A DNA stretch of 64,000 nt from Eubacterium sp. (GTDB lineage Bacteria > Bacillota > Clostridia > Lachnospirales > Lachnospiraceae). This document shows positions 53,665 to 63,727 of this stretch, in pieces (position 1 is the stretch's first letter; every line of letters starts with the position of its first letter). Where the stretch lies: assembly GCA_017539165.1 (NCBI GenBank), contig JAFYHN010000095.1, forward strand, positions 1 to 64,000, given 5' to 3'. The notes below the pieces were generated by a model. It was not told where the DNA came from. It worked only from the letters and a program-made list of their open reading frames with translations, and ran no database searches. The position numbers were made by a program, and so were the translations under genes.

Positions 53665-55470
53665 ATGGTTAAAAGGTTTAAGAGGTTTTTGGCAATGGTA
53701 TGTACTGCCGCGTTATTTGTCGGTTCGATAAATATTCCGGTGGAGGCTGCATCAGCAACTGAAAAAGAAGAATATACTGGTTTTCCGACTTCACAGACAG
53801 CTGATGTAAAAAAATATGGTGGAACTGTAAAAAATGGTATCGTATGTTATGATATCGATAAAGTTATTGATGAACCTGAAGCGCCAACATATGAGGCGTT
53901 TGTAAAAGGAGTCAAGAAGGAAGAACAAACCGATGTTGTTTCAAGCAGTAAAGGTCTTTATAAGGATATCATAAAAAATAGAGACTGGTATTCTTATGGT
54001 TCGAAGTATATATATAACCAGCTTGATACAAATGAGAAAAAGCTTTATAGGAAGATGTATTCGTATTGTCTGTATTTACTTACAAATGCAAATTCAAATA
54101 ATAAAATAGCTACAAATTATAAGCTGGTAACAATGGAATTAAATGGAAAGAAAAAGAAGGACTATGTATCACCAGCATTTGACTTTGGTAAGTTGGGAAT
54201 TAGTCGAAAGCGAGCTTTCGAGTTATACATTATTTTTACCTATGAGAATCCTCAGTTTTATTTCATTGATCAGGTAGTATATTATCGTAGTGCTTCATCG
54301 TTCAGTATAACATTTTATGAGAAATTTAAGGACAGCGTTTCCAGAGCAAAAGTAACAAATTCTATATTTGACGTGGTAGATAAATACGCTCAGCAGGTTA
54401 TAAAGATGCCAAATGATGAGCAGAAGGCACGTAAGGCAGAAGAACTGATCATGACAAGAAACAGTTATTGCTTTGCAAGAAAGATTCCTGGTAAAAGCTT
54501 TACTGAGGATTATGATCAGACAATCTATAGTACTTTTAAACTTGGATATACTGTATGCGCGGGATATTGTAAAGGTGTATTAGCTGTCCTTGCAAAAGCA
54601 GGAATGGGATGTATAGCTGTAACCAGTTCTAATCATGCATGGAATCTGGTAAAGGTAAACGGTAAATGGTACAACCTTGATGCTACATGGGATGATTCAG
54701 ATAGTGGTGTATTTGATAGAGCTAACTTCCTTAAATCAGATGGTTATATGACAGCAAATGATATATCGGATGCATGGGGTAATCCTGCACATCAGAGGGA
54801 TAATGAATGGAGTAACGCGCCTTCTTGTCTGGTCAACTATGGACAGGCTTGGCCTGCAGCATATGCAAATATAAATAAAAAGGTAGATAGCGCAGAATCA
54901 AAGCTTGCAGCAATAAAGACAAATCTTTCTAATGTATATACACCTACTTTGCTTAAAACAACAATAAAGGTTAAACTTTCCAAGTCGACATATTTATATA
55001 ACGGAAAAGCAAGGAAACCGAGTGTAAAGGTTACTATGAACGGAAAGGTTCTTTCACCTGTTGAATACACGGTTAAATATGCAAATGGAAGAACAAATCC
55101 GGGAGTATATAAGGTTAAAGTAACTTTAAAATCCTTGACAGGATACAAAGCATCCAAGACAGTTAAGTTTGCTGTTATTCCGAAGCGAAATGACCTGACT
55201 AGTGTAAAAAATGTTGCAGATGGTGTTTCTGTTAAATGGACAAAGGGTACAGGAAATATTTCCGGCTATGAAGTTCAGGTTTCTCCTGTAAAGAATTTCT
55301 CCAAAGGAGTTAAGAGTAAAAAGATTGGGAAAGTTGCAAAGGTTTCAACAACGTTAAAAAATCTCGAATCAGGAAAAAAATATTACTTCAGAATAAGAAC
55401 ATACAAGGCAAATGCCAGTGGTGTTGCGTATTCTAACTGGTCACCCGTAAGGAGTATTAAAGTTAAATGA
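53665..55470 (+). CDS. Secreted transglutaminase-like protein with Ig/Fn3 tail
   Basis: 601 residues from the ATG behind CAGGAGG. Signal peptide (MVKRFKRF, hydrophobic core, VEA), a helical region of unknown fold, then a transglutaminase/protease-like core at about 285-345: the catalytic Cys in TVCAGYCKGVL, His in SSNHAWNLV and Asp in NLDATWDD. The tail has a beta-sandwich repeat (about 430-505) and an Fn3 domain (about 510-601). Probably acts on peptides at the cell surface. Its first eight residues equal those of the GH10 xylanase. The stop overlaps the next start (ATGA). Confidence 0.9.
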   Translation: MVKRFKRFLAMVCTAALFVGSINIPVEAASATEKEEYTGFPTSQTADVKKYGGTVKNGIVCYDIDKVIDEPEAPTYEAFVKGVKKEEQTDVVSSSKGLYKDIIKNRDWYSYGSKYIYNQLDTNEKKLYRKMYSYCLYLLTNANSNNKIATNYKLVTMELNGKKKKDYVSPAFDFGKLGISRKRAFELYIIFTYENPQFYFIDQVVYYRSASSFSITFYEKFKDSVSRAKVTNSIFDVVDKYAQQVIKMPNDEQKARKAEELIMTRNSYCFARKIPGKSFTEDYDQTIYSTFKLGYTVCAGYCKGVLAVLAKAGMGCIAVTSSNHAWNLVKVNGKWYNLDATWDDSDSGVFDRANFLKSDGYMTANDISDAWGNPAHQRDNEWSNAPSCLVNYGQAWPAAYANINKKVDSAESKLAAIKTNLSNVYTPTLLKTTIKVKLSKSTYLYNGKARKPSVKVTMNGKVLSPVEYTVKYANGRTNPGVYKVKVTLKSLTGYKASKTVKFAVIPKRNDLTSVKNVADGVSVKWTKGTGNISGYEVQVSPVKNFSKGVKSKKIGKVAKVSTTLKNLESGKKYYFRIRTYKANASGVAYSNWSPVRSIKVK

Positions 55471-56618
55471 CAGAAGAAAGATTCGAGCTTATAGCTCCGT
55501 GCCATTTCGGACTGGAATCGGTACTAAAAAAAGAAATAATGAATCTTGGTTATGACATAGTACAAGTGGAGGACGGCAGAGTGACATTTGCCGGCCCCAT
55601 TGATGCCATAGCAAGAGCTAATATAAATATTCGTACTAGTGAACGAATTCTTCTCAAATGTGGTAGCTTTAGGGCTACCACATTTGATGAGCTTTATGAG
55701 GGTATAAGACATATCCCATGGGCAAGAATCATTCCGAGAGACGGAAAGTTCTGGGTTACAAAAGCAACGACTAATAAGTCAAAGCTTTTTAGTCAGACAA
55801 GTATCCAGTCCATAGCAAAAAAAGCTATGGTGGAGAGTATGTCGAAGACCTACCACATAAATCGTTTTACGGAAGATGGAGAAGAGTATCCTGTACGAAT
55901 TTTTATTATGAAAGATGTTGTAACTGTAGGACTTGATACGACAGGAGTTTCTCTTCATAAAAGAGGTTACAGACGTCTGGTAGGAAAGGCACCAATATCG
56001 GAAACTCTGGCAGCAGCACTTATTATGCTTACACCTTGGAAAGAGGACAGAATATTGGTCGATCCGTTCTGCGGTAGTGGAACATTTCCTATAGAAGCGG
56101 CAATGATCGGCGCAGGCATAGCTCCGGGAGTCAACAGGGATTTTACTTCTAGTACATGGGAGAAGCTGATCGATAAGAAATTATGGTATAATGCTTATGA
56201 CGAGGCCAGGTCACTTGAGAAGCATGATATAGATATGCATATTCAGGGATACGATCTGGACAGTCAGATGGTTAAGTGTGCCATGCAGAATGCTGAAGAA
56301 GCTGGTGTTGGTCAGTATATACATTTTCAGGCAAGGGCTGTAAAGGATCTGAGCAGTCCAAAATCATACGGATTTATTATAACCAATCCGCCGTATGGTG
56401 AAAGACTGGAGGAGAAGAAAGCACTTCCGGAACTCTACAGAACTATTGGCGAGCGATACAGAAGTCTTGATAAATGGTCGATGTTCCTTATCACATCTTA
56501 TGAGGATGCAGAAAGATACATCGGACGCAAGGCTGACAGGAATAGAAAGATATATAATGGTATGATTCGTTCGTACTATTATCAATTTATGGGGGCTAAA
56601 CCTGGAAAAACCAATTGA
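55467..56618 (+). CDS. RlmL/YpsC-type rRNA N2-guanine methyltransferase with THUMP domain
   Basis: 383 residues. A THUMP RNA-binding region (about 55-160) and a Rossmann methyltransferase domain. SAM-binding VDPFCGSGTFPIEAA and the catalytic N-MTase motif TNPPYGERL place it with enzymes making m2G in 23S rRNA. It starts in a 4-base overlap with the preceding stop codon and overlaps the possible TTG start of the next gene, so three unrelated genes form a tight unit. Confidence 0.92.
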   Translation: MTEERFELIAPCHFGLESVLKKEIMNLGYDIVQVEDGRVTFAGPIDAIARANINIRTSERILLKCGSFRATTFDELYEGIRHIPWARIIPRDGKFWVTKATTNKSKLFSQTSIQSIAKKAMVESMSKTYHINRFTEDGEEYPVRIFIMKDVVTVGLDTTGVSLHKRGYRRLVGKAPISETLAAALIMLTPWKEDRILVDPFCGSGTFPIEAAMIGAGIAPGVNRDFTSSTWEKLIDKKLWYNAYDEARSLEKHDIDMHIQGYDLDSQMVKCAMQNAEEAGVGQYIHFQARAVKDLSSPKSYGFIITNPPYGERLEEKKALPELYRTIGERYRSLDKWSMFLITSYEDAERYIGRKADRNRKIYNGMIRSYYYQFMGAKPGKTN

Positions 56619-56632
56619 GAGGGTTTGATAAG

Positions 56633-58282
56633 GTGAAGAAGGTTTTATTTATTCTGCTTATGTGTATCCTGGCGGTTGTAATCTTATTTGTTAAGTCGGG
56701 GGCAAAAGCGGGAAAGATTGAAAAAAATAATTCGTATCAAGAGGCAGCTGCTGAGCTTGTTCGAAAACAGACAAAGTACATGCAGGAATACGGGCTGGAG
56801 ATTCTTGTGAACGGAAAAAGTCTGAAGTCATTTGACTATAAGGTACATGTAGATGATGATATGAATGTCTGTGTGACGGAGGACTTTCTGGAAGATATCA
56901 TGTCATGTTCGGTAAATGATTATCCATCTGGGGAGATACTTATAGAGAGAGGAGACGTCTCGATTAAGTATTCGGTAGAGGATACTATATCCGATAATGG
57001 TAAGATATACATTCCGATTTCCGAGAATATCCATGTTCTTGGATATGATGTTGAGTATTCATTTAAGCAAGGTACTGTTAATTTTGTGTGCATAGACGAT
57101 AGCTCGACGCTGCCGGCGGTATATGATCTGAGAGAAAGAGGAAGAGTGACTCCTGTCAGAGATCAGGGCGCATTGGGAACATGTTGGGCATTTGCCTCGC
57201 TTGGAGCGCTTGAGACTGTTTCATTACCTATGGAAGATAATATATACTCAGTGGATCACATGTCTCAGAACAATGGATATTCCATGGATCTGAGTGAGGG
57301 TGGAGAACACTCTATGAGTATTGCCTATATGGCGGCCTGGCAGGGACCGGTTCTGGAGAAAGACGATCCTTACGGTGATGGTGAAACAGATGGTAATCTG
57401 AAGGCTGTTAAGCATCTTGAGGAAGCCATCATCATTGATGATAAAGATGAAGATAAGGTAAAGGGTGCAATATATAAGTACGGAGGAGTGGAGACGTCTA
57501 TATATCTGGAAATGACATATGGAGCTTCAGAATCTGAGTATTATAACAGTAAGACGGCAAGTTACTACTACAACGGAGAGGAAAGACCTAATCATGATCT
57601 CGTAGTTGTTGGATGGGATGATAATTATCCTAAAACGAATTTTACGAAAACTCCGTCAAGAAATGGTGCTTATATCTGTAAAAACAGCTGGGGAGAAAAA
57701 TTTGGTAATGAAGGATATATTTACATTTCATATGATGATGTGAATATCTGTAAAGAAGCAATAGTATATACTCGTCTTGCTGATGCAGATGATTATGACA
57801 ATATATATCAATCTGATATACTTGGCTGGGTAGGACAGATGGGCTTTGATAAGGATTGTGCCTATTTTGCAAATGTCTATGAACCAAAGAATGATGAGAC
57901 GCTGAAGGCTATATCATTTTACGCGACGGGAGATAATACAAGCTTTACTGTTTTTGTGGTAACGGATTATGAAGATGAGAAGTCTCTCAATGCCGGACGT
58001 AAAGAAGTAGGAAAGGGCGAGACGAGATACGCCGGATATTATACGGTCGACCTGGATCAGGATATAATGCTTGAAAAAGGGAAGAAGTATGCGATAATAG
58101 TTAGTGTAAAAACTCCAGGAAGTACGAAACCGATTGCTATTGAATGCAATGCCGGAGAGAGAACGGAGAATCTGGATCTGACGGATGGCGAAGGATATAT
58201 GAGTCTCTATGGAGAGGTATGGCATAGCGCGGAAGAGGCGGATGCAAATATATGTCTGAAGGCGTTTACAAATGATAGGTAG
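56633..58282 (+). CDS. Secreted C1 (papain-like) cysteine peptidase with lectin-like domain
   Basis: 549 residues from the GTG behind AGAGGG; the frame runs back to a TTG at 56615. Signal peptide, an N-terminal copper-amine-oxidase-N1-like beta domain (about 40-155), a papain fold with the oxyanion Gln and catalytic Cys in RDQGALGTCWAFAS, His in NHDLVVVGWDD and Asn in CKNSWGEKFGNEGYI, and a C-terminal lectin-like beta domain (about 415-545). Extracellular protease, perhaps cell-wall associated. Confidence 0.92.
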   Translation: MKKVLFILLMCILAVVILFVKSGAKAGKIEKNNSYQEAAAELVRKQTKYMQEYGLEILVNGKSLKSFDYKVHVDDDMNVCVTEDFLEDIMSCSVNDYPSGEILIERGDVSIKYSVEDTISDNGKIYIPISENIHVLGYDVEYSFKQGTVNFVCIDDSSTLPAVYDLRERGRVTPVRDQGALGTCWAFASLGALETVSLPMEDNIYSVDHMSQNNGYSMDLSEGGEHSMSIAYMAAWQGPVLEKDDPYGDGETDGNLKAVKHLEEAIIIDDKDEDKVKGAIYKYGGVETSIYLEMTYGASESEYYNSKTASYYYNGEERPNHDLVVVGWDDNYPKTNFTKTPSRNGAYICKNSWGEKFGNEGYIYISYDDVNICKEAIVYTRLADADDYDNIYQSDILGWVGQMGFDKDCAYFANVYEPKNDETLKAISFYATGDNTSFTVFVVTDYEDEKSLNAGRKEVGKGETRYAGYYTVDLDQDIMLEKGKKYAIIVSVKTPGSTKPIAIECNAGERTENLDLTDGEGYMSLYGEVWHSAEEADANICLKAFTNDR

Positions 58283-58284
58283 TA

Positions 58285-58400
58285 AACTCTCACTTCGTGC
58301 TTAGGCACTCGTGAATCGCTAAGCACCTCGACCCTTATGGTCTCACATACATACGTCGCCTTTCGCGTAGTAAGTGTGTGAAGAGAGAGTGAGATTTAAT
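58285..58400. repeat. MITE-like repeat S, copy 3
   Basis: Carries the same core as copy 1 (GTGAATCGCTAAGCACCTCG, then CCCTTATGGTCTCACATACATAC) and ends in a CTCTCACTT / AGAGAGTGAG inverted pair. It has a different left end from copy 1. It lies between the C1 peptidase gene and rdgB. Confidence 0.8.
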
Positions 58401-58453
58401 CAATGTGATAAGATTTTAAAATATTTATATATGTAATAAAAAAGGTGGAAATG

Positions 58454-59050
58454 ATGAGAAAACTAGTTTTTGCTACAGGTAATGCTAATAAGTTGAGGGA
58501 GATTAAGGCGATTCTTGCGGATATGGATGTTGAGGTTTTATCCATGAAAGAAGCAGGAGTTGATGTTGATATAGTTGAGGATGGTAAGACTTTTGAGGAG
58601 AATGCTCTGATCAAGGCGAGAGCTGTTGCACAGGCAAGTGGTGAGCTTGCTCTTGCTGATGACTCAGGACTTGAGGTTGATGCACTGGGGGGAGAGCCGG
58701 GTATCTATTCTGCCAGATATATGGGAGAGGATACTTCCTATGACATTAAGAATATGAATATCATTGAACGTCTTGAAGGTGTTCCTGATGAGAAGAGAAC
58801 AGCGAGATTCGTATGTGCTATGGCAGCTGTTTTTCCTGATGGCACTGAGAAGACATTTGTAAGAAATATGGAAGGACGTATCGGATATAAGATAGCGGGT
58901 GAGAATGGATTTGGTTATGATCCGATCTTTATGCTTCCTCAGTATGGAAAGACTTCCGCTGAGATCAGCCCTGAGGAGAAGAATGCCATAAGCCACAGAG
59001 GACAGGCTCTGAGGGCTATGGAGGAATATCTTAGAGAACGTTTTTCATAG
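58454..59050 (+). CDS. rdgB: XTP/dITP diphosphatase (RdgB/HAM1)
   Basis: 198 residues. The start at 58454 (MRKLVFATGNANKLREI) lies 5 bases after AGGTGG. It removes inosine and xanthosine triphosphates. Motifs: ATGNANKLREI, FEENALIKARA, ADDSGLEVDALGGEPGIYSARY, and the C-terminal GFGYDPIFMLP and SHRGQALRAM. Confidence 0.97.
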   Translation: MRKLVFATGNANKLREIKAILADMDVEVLSMKEAGVDVDIVEDGKTFEENALIKARAVAQASGELALADDSGLEVDALGGEPGIYSARYMGEDTSYDIKNMNIIERLEGVPDEKRTARFVCAMAAVFPDGTEKTFVRNMEGRIGYKIAGENGFGYDPIFMLPQYGKTSAEISPEEKNAISHRGQALRAMEEYLRERFS

Positions 59051-59103
59051 GTAAGCTGGTATTATAGTAAAATGTAAGTAGTACTGACTAAGAGGTGACG
59101 GTA

Positions 59104-60435
59104 TTGAAGTACTTAAAGGATGAAAATGTAAGAAAGAAGCTTTTTATGGGTATGGTCCTGATCGTCTTCTTTTTTATATGCTATAACATCAAAGAGATAT
59201 GGGGATGGATTGGAAGATTTTTCAATATTATTCTTCCGTTTATCATTGGCGGTGCGATAGCATTTGTGCTTAATGTTCCTATGCGTTGGGTGGAAAAAGG
59301 AATCCTGAGAGATAGGAAGAAGTTTTCCGGAAGTAAGTGGGCTGCATTCAGAAGAGTGCTTTCGCTTATCATTACCCTTCTTCTTGCCGCATTACTGCTT
59401 ACGTTACTTTCATACATGATCATACCTCAGCTGGCATTTACTATAAGTCAGCTGATCAGACAGGTTCCGACAGGGATAAAGAAACTTACTGTATTCGCTG
59501 AGGAACAGTTTAATAATGAACCGATAATAAGACAGATTATTCAGGAACTGGCGGATGACTGGCAGTCAATACTTGAAAAAGTCATGAGTATTCTGAAGGA
59601 TTCGGTCAATGGAGTTCTTGAGGGCGGGATAAATGCCGTAACAGGAATTGTTTCGGGATTCTTCAACTTTATTGTTGGATTCATCTTTGCACTTTATATT
59701 CTGGTTCAGAAAGAAAAGCTTGGAACACAGGCGAGAATGATTCTCTATGCGCTTTTTGACAGAAAAGCTGCAGACGAAGTAGTTGCTGTTGCAGGGCTGG
59801 CTGAGAAGACATTTGCCAGTTTTATATCAGGACAATGTACAGAGGCTCTTATACTTGCCAGTATGTTCAGTCTGTCTATGACGATAATGAAACTGCCATA
59901 TGCACTTCTTGTCGGACTTCTGATTGGTGCAACTTCGTTGATTCCGATCATTGGAACATTTATTGGATGTGTCATAGGTGCACTTTTGATATTGCTTGTT
60001 GATCCGACGAAAGCTTTGGTATTTGTTATTCTGTTCATTATACTTCAGCAGATTGAAGGCAACCTTATCTATCCTAAGGTTGTTGGTGATTCAGTCGGAC
60101 TTCCGGGAATATGGGTTCTTTTCTCGGTTACTGTTGGGGGAAGTATGTTTGGTGTGACTGGAATCATTGTATTTATTCCTCTAATATCAGTTCTATATTC
60201 ACTTTTCAGAAGATATATATATGAAAAACTTCTGGAGAAAGATATTAAAGATGACTTTGATTATGAAGAGAAGTTTAAGCGTCCTACGGAGACGGCGGGA
60301 AGGACGCTAGTTAAGAAACTGGCTGGCAGGAATGGTCAGGGGAAGAAGACTTCAAATAGAAAAAGGAATAAGACAGGAAACAGAAAACCGGAGAATAAAC
60401 AATCTGATGATAAAAAAGATATTAATAGTAAGTGA
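59104..60435 (+). CDS. AI-2E family transporter (PerM/YdiK type)
   Basis: 443 residues from a TTG start behind AGAGGTG (a GTG at 59095 is the alternative). Seven or eight helices with a central charged region, the family signature around GATSLIPIIGTFIGCVIGALLILL and a Gly-rich late helix (GGSMFGVTGIIVFIPL). A Lys/Arg/Asn-rich cytoplasmic tail of about 60 residues ends the protein. Members export AI-2 or act as sodium-proton antiporters. The 3' end overlaps the next gene by 29 bases. Confidence 0.9.
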   Translation: MKYLKDENVRKKLFMGMVLIVFFFICYNIKEIWGWIGRFFNIILPFIIGGAIAFVLNVPMRWVEKGILRDRKKFSGSKWAAFRRVLSLIITLLLAALLLTLLSYMIIPQLAFTISQLIRQVPTGIKKLTVFAEEQFNNEPIIRQIIQELADDWQSILEKVMSILKDSVNGVLEGGINAVTGIVSGFFNFIVGFIFALYILVQKEKLGTQARMILYALFDRKAADEVVAVAGLAEKTFASFISGQCTEALILASMFSLSMTIMKLPYALLVGLLIGATSLIPIIGTFIGCVIGALLILLVDPTKALVFVILFIILQQIEGNLIYPKVVGDSVGLPGIWVLFSVTVGGSMFGVTGIIVFIPLISVLYSLFRRYIYEKLLEKDIKDDFDYEEKFKRPTETAGRTLVKKLAGRNGQGKKTSNRKRNKTGNRKPENKQSDDKKDINSK

Positions 60436-60922
60436 TTCACACGGAAATAGTTCATATGTAAAGACCGCTATAGATCGGGAAAATCCGGATATGTTTATAC
60501 ATCTTGGAGATGTTCAGGGGGACACTGAACAGATGAGAAGATGGCTTGGAGATTCGGTTCCTGCTGTTTTTATAGAAGGAAATTGTGATCGTTATGGTGG
60601 AAGGGATCTGAAACAGGTTTCGGTATTTGAGTTGAATGGTCACAGATTCTTTTGTACTCATGGACATAGACAAGGAGTGAGTCTTGGTATACAGAATCTG
60701 ATTTATTCGGCTATGGAAAATGAATGTGACATAGCGCTTTATGGGCATACTCATGTGCCTTTAGATGATATATATGAAGGGTTCGGGGACGTTGGCGGCG
60801 GTGTCAGGGTTCTGAATCCGGGAAGTATCGCACTTCCTCGAGGAGGCAGCGAAAAAAGTTATATTGTGATGACATTTGACGAAAATGAAGACTATGAGGT
60901 GGAGCTGAAGAGTCTTAGATAG
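60407..60922 (+). CDS. YfcE/MJ0936-family metallophosphodiesterase
   Basis: 171 residues from the ATG inside the preceding gene (MIKKILIVSDSHGN). Calcineurin-like phosphoesterase motifs: SDSHGN, HLGDVQGD, EGNCDRYG, THGHRQG and YGHTHVP, then LNPGSIALPRGG. Binds two metal ions and hydrolyses phosphodiesters; the physiological substrate is uncertain. Often found near rdgB. Confidence 0.95.
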   Translation: MIKKILIVSDSHGNSSYVKTAIDRENPDMFIHLGDVQGDTEQMRRWLGDSVPAVFIEGNCDRYGGRDLKQVSVFELNGHRFFCTHGHRQGVSLGIQNLIYSAMENECDIALYGHTHVPLDDIYEGFGDVGGGVRVLNPGSIALPRGGSEKSYIVMTFDENEDYEVELKSLR

Positions 60923-60944
60923 GCATTTACAGAAAGGAATGGGC

Positions 60945-62633
60945 ATGAAAAAAGGGGATATAATTGAAGGTGTGATAGAGGAATACAGCTTCCCGAACAG
61001 AGGAAGCTTTTTTCATAAGGAAGAGAAGAAAGAGCCTTCCGGCGAAAAAGTTGTTGAAACTATTACAAGAAAAGTGACAGTTAAAGGAGCTCTTCCGGGA
61101 CAAACGGTTAAAGCAAGAGTAAAGAAAAAGAAAGAGGGAAAGGCAGATGCAATTCTCATTGATGTGGTGAAGGGCTCGCCGATGGAGACTAAAAAACCTC
61201 TGTGTAATCATTTTTACAGTTGTGGAGGATGTACATATCAAACCATCGCTTATACCAATCAGCTTAAGCTGAAGGAGCAGATGGTTAAAGATATCCTTGC
61301 GCCAGTTATTCCGTCAATTGATTCAAAAAGTGATGATCAGGATGATTCTTTCAAGTGGGAAGGCATTCTGGGGTCTCCATCTCAGTTCAGATATAGAAAT
61401 AAGATGGAATTCACATTTGGAGATGAGGAGAAGGATGGTCCTCTTACGCTTGGACTACATAGACAGTATTCGAGCCATGACATTTTAGGGATCGATTCAT
61501 GTGCGATAGTGAATCCGGTATGGAATGAGATATTGAAATATACTCAGAAGTTTTACAGAAAACTTGGAGTTCCGCATTATAACAAGAGAACTCATACAGG
61601 AGTTCTTCGTAATCTTGTTATAAGACAGTCTGAAACAGACGGAAGTATTATTGTTAATCTTGTTACTACGACTCACCACAGTATAGATGAAACAACTAGA
61701 AATATACCATGGAATGAAAAGAGGAGTGAGACTGTCGATGAACTTCAGCTTCCTCAATATGTTGCTGGTCTTCTTTCAATTGGAGAACCCAAACCTGTAG
61801 GGCTTGACGCATATACATCTCATGGATATGAAAAAATAAATACGAAGAAAAAGATAGTTCGTGACACGAGAGGAAAGCTTCAGAGAGTAAACGGAAGCTT
61901 TGAAGATAATGTTGGAAATGGAGAATTTGAATCATTATCGTACTATAACAGAATTGTAGGAGTTTTATATACAGAATGCGATACATTAGCAGATGCGATC
62001 GTGCCGGATACAGTAACGCTCCTCTATGGAGAGGACTTCCTTATGGAAGAGGTTTTAGGACTTAAGTTTAAGATTTCACCTTTTTCATTTTTTCAGACCA
62101 ATACAAAGGGTAGCGAAGTACTTTACACTAAAGCGAGAGAGTATGCATTAGAAGCTATAGGCGGAGATGATAAAGACGGAAAGACAGGCATAATATACGA
62201 CCTATATAGTGGTACAGGAACAATAGCGCAGCTTATGGCTCCTGTAGCAGATAAAGTGTATGGAATAGAGATAATTGAAGAAGCTGTTGAAGCAGCAAAG
62301 GAGAACGCAAAGCTCAATAAACTGAGTAACTGCGAATTTATAGCCGGTGATGTACTGAAGAAACTAGATGAGGTAGAAGAAAAACCTGATCTTATAATCC
62401 TCGATCCACCACGTGATGGAGTGAATCCAAAAGCGCTTCAGAAGATATTATCGTATGGCGTAGACCATATGGTCTATATAAGTTGTAAACCTACATCTCT
62501 GGCAAGAGACCTTGAGATATTTGAGGCAAATGGATACCAGCCGGTAAAGGGGTGCTCAGTGGATATGTTCCCGAATACACAGCACGTCGAGACTGTTGTT
62601 CTTCTGGAGAGAAGAACCATGGAAAAACAGTAG
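60945..62633 (+). CDS. 23S rRNA (uracil-5-)-methyltransferase, RlmD/RumA type
   Basis: 562 residues from the ATG 7 bases after AAAGGA (ATG 60939 is the alternative). A TRAM-like N-terminus, 4Fe-4S cluster Cys (CNHFYSCGGCTYQ), then SAM-binding DLYSGTGTIAQL, DPPRDGV and the catalytic Cys in YISCKPTSLARDL. It carries an extra acidic/Lys-rich insertion of about 60 residues near residues 120-140 and 235-300 compared with compact members. Forms m5U in 23S rRNA. Confidence 0.93.
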   Translation: MKKGDIIEGVIEEYSFPNRGSFFHKEEKKEPSGEKVVETITRKVTVKGALPGQTVKARVKKKKEGKADAILIDVVKGSPMETKKPLCNHFYSCGGCTYQTIAYTNQLKLKEQMVKDILAPVIPSIDSKSDDQDDSFKWEGILGSPSQFRYRNKMEFTFGDEEKDGPLTLGLHRQYSSHDILGIDSCAIVNPVWNEILKYTQKFYRKLGVPHYNKRTHTGVLRNLVIRQSETDGSIIVNLVTTTHHSIDETTRNIPWNEKRSETVDELQLPQYVAGLLSIGEPKPVGLDAYTSHGYEKINTKKKIVRDTRGKLQRVNGSFEDNVGNGEFESLSYYNRIVGVLYTECDTLADAIVPDTVTLLYGEDFLMEEVLGLKFKISPFSFFQTNTKGSEVLYTKAREYALEAIGGDDKDGKTGIIYDLYSGTGTIAQLMAPVADKVYGIEIIEEAVEAAKENAKLNKLSNCEFIAGDVLKKLDEVEEKPDLIILDPPRDGVNPKALQKILSYGVDHMVYISCKPTSLARDLEIFEANGYQPVKGCSVDMFPNTQHVETVVLLERRTMEKQ

Positions 62634-62679
62634 ATGAAATATCGAATGAGAGAACCCATTAAATGTGAGGAGAAGTCGA

Positions 62680-63657
62680 ATGGGTACAATAAATTCTGAT
62701 GATACTATTACATCGATAGAAGATTATTATGATACGCTTGCCCAGCAGGTTTATGACAGAGAAGCTTACAGATATTATCAGGTTGATAATCCGGCGATGG
62801 CAGATAACTATGTACATATCGATATGAATGCATTTGCGCATCATTATAATCCAGATAATCCGTTGGTCAGTGGTTGTTATCTTATCTATTACCTGGATAC
62901 AATATTTACGGAATACAGTCCTTCAGGACTTAAGGTCAGGATAAAATTCCCATATAATAAGGGGAGGATGGATGATCATTTTGAACAGTTGGAAAGGCTT
63001 TCAGAGAGGCTTAAAGGAAAGTCGGATTACGATTCTGTTCTTAAAGTTCATGATTATCTGATTGAACATTTTGAATATGATTACAGTACCAAGATGGCTA
63101 ATCACACGGACATAGACGGATTTAAGGATGGTGTCATGGTTTGTTCGGGTTACAGTCTTGCTGCGTATTATCTGCTCAATAAAGCGGGAGTGGAGACTAG
63201 GCTGATAACTGGTTACGGTGGTGATGGTGAACCAACCAATAATCATATGTGGAATATCGTTATGGTTGATGGTAATTGGTACAACCTGGATGTTACGTGG
63301 GATGATCGAGGTGGTGAAAATAAATCATATGATTATTTTCTGAAAAGTGATCAGGATTTTCCGAGGCATGTCAGAATGGATGGGTTTGATGTGGGTGATA
63401 CTCAGATTGTTATTGCTGAGCGTTCTTATAAGGCACCATTTACAATCAGTAATCCGGAACAGATTTCAAGGCTTCTTTTTGCACTATTTATTGTTGGAAT
63501 GGTTGTATTTCTTGAGATAAAGAAGATTAAGAAAAAGAGAGAAGAAAAACTTTTAAGTCAGGTCAGAGTAATAAATGATGATTATGACAATTTCGAGAGA
63601 GAAATCTATCAGAATGATGTGATGGATGAGAAAGAAGAGGTTGATTTTTTCGGTTGA
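62680..63657 (+). CDS. Transglutaminase-like protein with C-terminal membrane anchor
   Basis: 325 residues from the ATG behind GAGGAG (the frame extends to GTG 62665). The transglutaminase core has Cys in VMVCSGYSLAAYYLL, His in NNHMWNIVMVD and Asp in NLDVTWDD, at about 150-210, preceded by a helical region. A single hydrophobic helix (about 264-284) is followed by a Lys-rich stretch and an acidic tail. There is no N-terminal signal peptide. The positive-inside rule would put the enzyme outside with the tail inside, which is odd without a signal. Confidence 0.85.
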   Translation: MGTINSDDTITSIEDYYDTLAQQVYDREAYRYYQVDNPAMADNYVHIDMNAFAHHYNPDNPLVSGCYLIYYLDTIFTEYSPSGLKVRIKFPYNKGRMDDHFEQLERLSERLKGKSDYDSVLKVHDYLIEHFEYDYSTKMANHTDIDGFKDGVMVCSGYSLAAYYLLNKAGVETRLITGYGGDGEPTNNHMWNIVMVDGNWYNLDVTWDDRGGENKSYDYFLKSDQDFPRHVRMDGFDVGDTQIVIAERSYKAPFTISNPEQISRLLFALFIVGMVVFLEIKKIKKKREEKLLSQVRVINDDYDNFEREIYQNDVMDEKEEVDFFG

Positions 63658-63700
63658 TTGTTTTATTCTGAATTTAATAAATCTGAACGACAAAGGCGTC

Positions 63701-63727
63701 GATACCAAGGAGTATTGGCGTCTTTTT
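63701..63727 (+). terminator. Terminator before repeat R3
   Basis: GAT.CCAA/TTGG.GTC hairpin with one mismatch followed by TTTTTG, directly before repeat copy R3. Confidence 0.6.
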
